Of a stretch of DNA of 64,000 nucleotides, positions 62,317-64,000 are shown one piece after another; within the stretch, counting starts at the first letter, position 1, and every line of letters begins with the position of its first letter. Under the pieces are notes generated by a model. That model was not told the DNA's origin. It was given only the letters and a program-made list of their open reading frames with translations, and ran no database searches. Location of the stretch: positions 1-64,000 of the forward strand of contig NZ_BOON01000031.1 of NCBI RefSeq assembly GCF_016863255.1, given 5' to 3'. A program made the position numbers and the translations under genes. Origin of the DNA: Planosporangium mesophilum (GTDB taxonomy: Bacteria > Actinomycetota > Actinomycetes > Mycobacteriales > Micromonosporaceae).

Positions 62317-62623
62317 GACAGTCAACACCCCGTCATCCCCTCCCCCCGGCCCCGCGCCCGGACGGACTCCGTCCGGGCGCGGGGCGCTCCCGTCGGTTGG
62401 CCTCCTCGATCTGCGGCGTCCTCGTCGGTGGCGTCCTGGCGGCCCGTGCCCCGTGGAGAACGCCGGATACGTCACACTCGGAAAGTAATGATCGTCACTT
62501 AGCGCGAAGTTACGGCCGAGTATGGTTTACGACAATCGGCGGTCCCGGGCGTGCACCCGCGGGCCGCCGGCCTGATCCGCGCAGTGGTTACCGAGGCCGG
62601 ACCGGGGCGCGCAGGAACAGAGA
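62317..62623. other. 307-bp gap between livK and the MBL gene
   Basis: Holds the liv terminator (62349-62385) and then the upstream region of the MBL-fold gene. An imperfect 18-bp palindrome AAGTAATGA/TCGTCACTT (62483-62500) lies in an AT-rich patch, a possible operator. No reading frame or RNA gene is seen. Confidence 0.5.
62349..62385 (+). terminator. Terminator of the liv operon
   Basis: Perfect 17-bp GC-rich stem (62349-62365 with 62369-62385) and a 3-nt loop, 33 nt after the livK stop. No U-tract follows. Confidence 0.75.
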
Positions 62624-63685
62624 GTGACGGGGGACGACGCGGTGCTGGTGACCGGTGAGGCGCAACGCGAGGCCTGGCGGGCCAAGACCCTGCCCCCGGT
62701 CGAAGCGGTCCGCCCCGGCCTGTGGTCGGTACCGGTACCGATCCCGCTGAGCCCGCTCCGGTACACCCTGTGCTACCTGTTCGCCACCGACGCCGGCGTG
62801 GTGGTCGTCGACCCCGGCTGGGACACCGACGACGGGCGGGCCGCCCTCTCCGCCGGCCTCGCGGCGGCGGGCGCCGGGCTCAGCGACGTCACCGGCGTCG
62901 TCGCCACCCATGTCCACCCCGACCACCACGGGCTCAGCGGCTGGCTCCGCGAGACCAGTGGTGCCTGGGTCGCGATGCACCCGGCCGAGCGCGACACCCT
63001 GCCGGGCCGGATCTGGCGCGCCACCTCGGCCGGGCCCGGCGACCGCGAATGGCTGCGGGCCCAGGGCGTACCCGACGACGAGGCCGACGCCGTCGCCCTG
63101 GACCCCGAGGTGATGGAGCCGCTGTTCGACATGGCCGAACCGGACCGGCTCCTGCACGACGGCGAGCGGGTACCCGTACCGGGCCGCGACGTCCGGGCGG
63201 TCTGGACCCCCGGCCACACGCCCGGCCACCTGTGCCTGCACGACGCCGACGCCGGGGTGCTGCTCACCGGCGACCACCTGCTGCCCCGCATCAGCCCCAA
63301 CATCGGGGTGAACCGGGCACAGGACGGCGACCCGCTGACCGCGTACCTGGAGTCACTGGAGCTCGTCGCCGGGTACGCCGGCAGCGAGGCGCTGCCGGCC
63401 CACGAGTACCGGTTCCGCCGGCTCGACGTCCGGGCCCGCAGCCTGGTCGACCACCACCGGCAGCGCTGCGAGGAGATCGTCAAGGCGGTGGATGACCTGG
63501 GCGAGGCCACCGCCTGGCAGGTCGCCGCCCGGCTGACCTGGTCCCGGGGCTGGCCCGCGCTGCAGGGGATGCTGCGCCGGATGGCCCTCGGGGAGACCGT
63601 CGCGCACCTCAACCACCTCCGGACCACCGGCATCCTGCGGTCCGACGAGGGCCGTCCGGATCTGTGGCGCCGGGCCGACGGCTGA
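62624..63685 (+). CDS. MBL-fold metallo-hydrolase with C-terminal winged helix
   Basis: 353 aa from the GTG at 62624 (AGGAAC upstream). Metal motifs: ATHVHPDHHGLSGW (HxHxDH), VWTPGHTPGHLCL, LLTGDHLLPRISPN and ALPAHEYRF. The last ~80 residues (DDLGEATAWQVAARL, LQGMLRRMALGETVAHLNHLRTTGIL) form a winged-helix-like domain as in LACTB2-type and related hydrolases. Glyoxalase-II-like thioesterase or ester/phosphodiester hydrolase activity is possible. It stands alone, converging with the GntR gene. Confidence 0.85.
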   Translation: MTGDDAVLVTGEAQREAWRAKTLPPVEAVRPGLWSVPVPIPLSPLRYTLCYLFATDAGVVVVDPGWDTDDGRAALSAGLAAAGAGLSDVTGVVATHVHPDHHGLSGWLRETSGAWVAMHPAERDTLPGRIWRATSAGPGDREWLRAQGVPDDEADAVALDPEVMEPLFDMAEPDRLLHDGERVPVPGRDVRAVWTPGHTPGHLCLHDADAGVLLTGDHLLPRISPNIGVNRAQDGDPLTAYLESLELVAGYAGSEALPAHEYRFRRLDVRARSLVDHHRQRCEEIVKAVDDLGEATAWQVAARLTWSRGWPALQGMLRRMALGETVAHLNHLRTTGILRSDEGRPDLWRRADG

Positions 63686-63712
63686 GCTGCCGGGCCGCTG
63701 GCTGAGGAGCCG

Positions 63713-64000
63713 TTACGGCTCCTCCTGCGGCAGCTTCAGGTACTGCTGCTGATGGTCACCCAGCAGCCGGGCGCACTCCTCGCTGTCCCCGCGCCCGAAC
63801 GCCTCCACGATCGGTACGTGTGACTCGGCGGCGGCGTGCAGGTCGACGTGGCCCCGCACCACGGTCGCAATGGTGCGCACCTCGAGGAGCAGGCTGTCCC
63901 AGATCTCGAGCAGCAGCCGATTGCCCGTCGCCACGATGACCGCACGGTGGAAGGCGACACTGCCCCGGGCGAATTCCCGCACGTCACCGGCGTCGGCGGC
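63713..64000 (-). CDS. GntR/FadR-family regulator, C-terminal part (cut by window end)
   Basis: The last 95 residues of an FCD-domain regulator; the rest lies beyond the window. Helices DVREFARGSVAFHRAVIVATGNRLLLEIWDSLLLEVRTI and VRGHVDLHAAAESHVPIVEAFGRGDSEECARLLGDH show the FCD pattern with metal-ligand His residues (FHRAV, SHVPIVEA). The DNA-binding domain cannot be seen. It converges with the MBL gene. Confidence 0.85.
   Translation of the reverse strand, partial: AADAGDVREFARGSVAFHRAVIVATGNRLLLEIWDSLLLEVRTIATVVRGHVDLHAAAESHVPIVEAFGRGDSEECARLLGDHQQQYLKLPQEEP

Overview
The window is high-GC DNA from an actinobacterium. Genes are densely packed, GTG and TTG starts and 4-bp ATGA/GTGA overlaps are common, and there are Scr1-type helix-turn-helix regulators, a roadblock/LC7 protein and an actinobacterial inositol gene order. 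A short conserved protein at 17370-17615 resembles one I remember from Micromonosporaceae, so that family is my best guess. No tRNA, rRNA, CRISPR array, phage module or intact transposase is visible. The metabolism is that of a soil or plant-litter saprotroph: secreted glycosidases, sugar and amino-acid ABC importers, inositol catabolism, an aromatic 2-oxo-acid decarboxylase and a formate dehydrogenase.

Region by region. 1-5931: the apparent right end of a TnpB-type insertion element, a secreted GH28 polygalacturonase-like enzyme, a broken alpha/beta-hydrolase gene and a ribose-type sugar ABC importer. 6152-12870: a glycosyltransferase cluster (GT4, GT9, GT4, methyltransferase, a polytopic GT-C-like protein and GT2) that probably builds an unknown surface glycan. 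12876-19771: a secreted GH29 fucosidase-like enzyme preceded by five copies of an 8-bp motif, a secreted trypsin-like protease, an aldo/keto reductase, an amidohydrolase and a methyltransferase. 19780-31767: a full myo-inositol operon (iolC, aldolase, iolB, iolD, iolA, iolE, three-gene ABC importer, iolG) with a divergent GntR/UTRA regulator. 31775-38283: an ArsR/AHSA1 pair with an operator across the regulator start, an AlkB-like dioxygenase, an FAD monooxygenase, a LuxR-type two-component system and an ABC-2 exporter.

38458-45549: a roadblock/GNAT/HTH/epimerase operon, a HAD hydrolase, a large XRE regulator whose 5' end is cut by an in-frame amber codon, a DMT permease, an IS630-like remnant antisense to the end of a methionine aminopeptidase gene, and a small HTH gene facing that gene across an AT-rich palindrome. 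45635-51190: a secreted beta-helix enzyme and a selenocysteine-containing formate dehydrogenase alpha subunit. The UGA (Sec190) is followed by a SECIS hairpin with a GGUCU loop 18 nt downstream, the layout I recall for E. coli fdhF. No beta or gamma subunit follows it. 51328-62316: IclR, MFS carrier, benzoylformate-decarboxylase-like enzyme, two tandem LysR regulators and a livFGHMK importer, a likely aromatic-acid uptake and catabolism region. 62624-64000: an MBL-fold hydrolase and the C-terminal part of a GntR/FCD regulator cut by the window edge.

The points most worth a second look are the orphan selenoprotein FDH, the TGACATCG repeat cluster, the amber codon in the XRE regulator, the transposon-derived C-terminus of the aminopeptidase, the 15-bp tandem repeat inside iolB and the ArsR operator over its own start codon. 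No homology search was run; all family calls rest on visible motifs and remembered family features.
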